DNA from: Acanthacorydalis orientalis
Taxonomy: Eukaryota; Arthropoda; Insecta; Megaloptera; Corydalidae
Assembly (NCBI GenBank): GCA_034766995.1
Contig: CM068320.1
Coordinates: 7,186,001-7,250,000 of the forward strand
Reading direction: 5' to 3'
DNA length: 64,000 nucleotides
The notes under the pieces are model-generated. The model did not search any database, was not told where the DNA came from, and saw nothing but the letters and a program-made list of their open reading frames with translations. The stretch's first letter is position 1. Each line of letters begins with the position of its first letter. Positions 63,803-64,000 of this stretch are shown one piece after another. The translations under genes and the position numbers were made by a program.

Positions 63803-63820
63803 TATTTATATATATATACA
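63660..63820. repeat. two (TA)n arrays with short spacer
   Basis: Arrays at 63660-63706 and about 63750-63820. Confidence 0.95.
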
Positions 63821-64000
63821 AAATTAAAACATGAGAATTTCTGTATTAAAATAGGTGATAGATGACCTCTTTAATTTGGTTTGAAGTAACAATAAATATT
63901 AATTTAATCGGTGTAATAGTTTAGTGGCAATAAAGTTTTTAATGTATGCGTAAAAACTGTATTGCGTATTATATTATTCGTGAACTGTATTCATAACATA
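63821..64000. other. AT-rich end of window
   Basis: No feature is supported. Confidence 0.5.

Overview
The window looks like eukaryotic nuclear DNA from an arthropod, most likely an insect. It is strongly AT-rich and has roughly fifty (TA)n microsatellites, about one every 1.3 kb. It also carries remnants of several insect-type mobile families: at least five mariner lineages, one BED-finger hAT element and tails of one LINE family. I see no bacterial operon, CRISPR array, rRNA or tRNA, and no intact host protein-coding gene. Most long ORFs are translations of TA repeats (Tyr-Ile runs). The species cannot be named from this sequence. The window is best read as intergenic or deep-intronic DNA.

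Layout. 1-2395 is AT-rich with microsatellites. 2396-4852 is a decayed hAT element. 4918-5122 is a short inverted-repeat element with a relative at 30218-30413. 5855-6440 is a GC-richer island. 6700-7132 is a tandem duplication. 8255-8387 is a foldback element. 9139-10426 is a full-length dead mariner (lineage B, minus strand). 12376-12898 is an internally deleted mariner (lineage C). 13747-14900 is a near-complete dead mariner (lineage A). 17880-20392 holds GC-richer islands bounded by a pair of CAGTGGCG motifs. 23795-24187 and 27122-27463 are LINE tails. 26914-28725 is an alternating two-module satellite cut by the second LINE tail.

In the second half, 33945-34600 is a mariner remnant (lineage D). 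37785-38430 is a duplicated block with a 29-bp minisatellite. 39960-41187 is a complete-length dead mariner with TA target duplications (lineage E, mellifera-like). 42039-42740 is a 3'-truncated lineage A copy. 44473-44980 and 55250-55635 are deleted lineage B copies sharing one deletion. 46385-46770 is another mariner remnant. 48308-48642 is a tandem duplication. 56439-56998 and 58714-59277 are deleted lineage C copies sharing one deletion. 60867-60946 is an 80-bp lineage C derivative consisting of little more than its two ends.

The GC-richer islands (5855, 17880, 18655, 21665, 30850, 32335, 44020, 49660, 58310, 63180) stand out from the AT-rich background. They are the best candidates for conserved regulatory DNA, promoters or small exons, but none gives a recognisable protein.

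The most interesting content is the fossil record of mariner decay. Two unrelated lineages each left several non-autonomous copies with a common internal deletion, and one copy shrank to 80 bp at a visible GAATT microhomology. Mariner and LINE ends repeatedly abut TA arrays, which suggests how the arrays and transposons shape one another.
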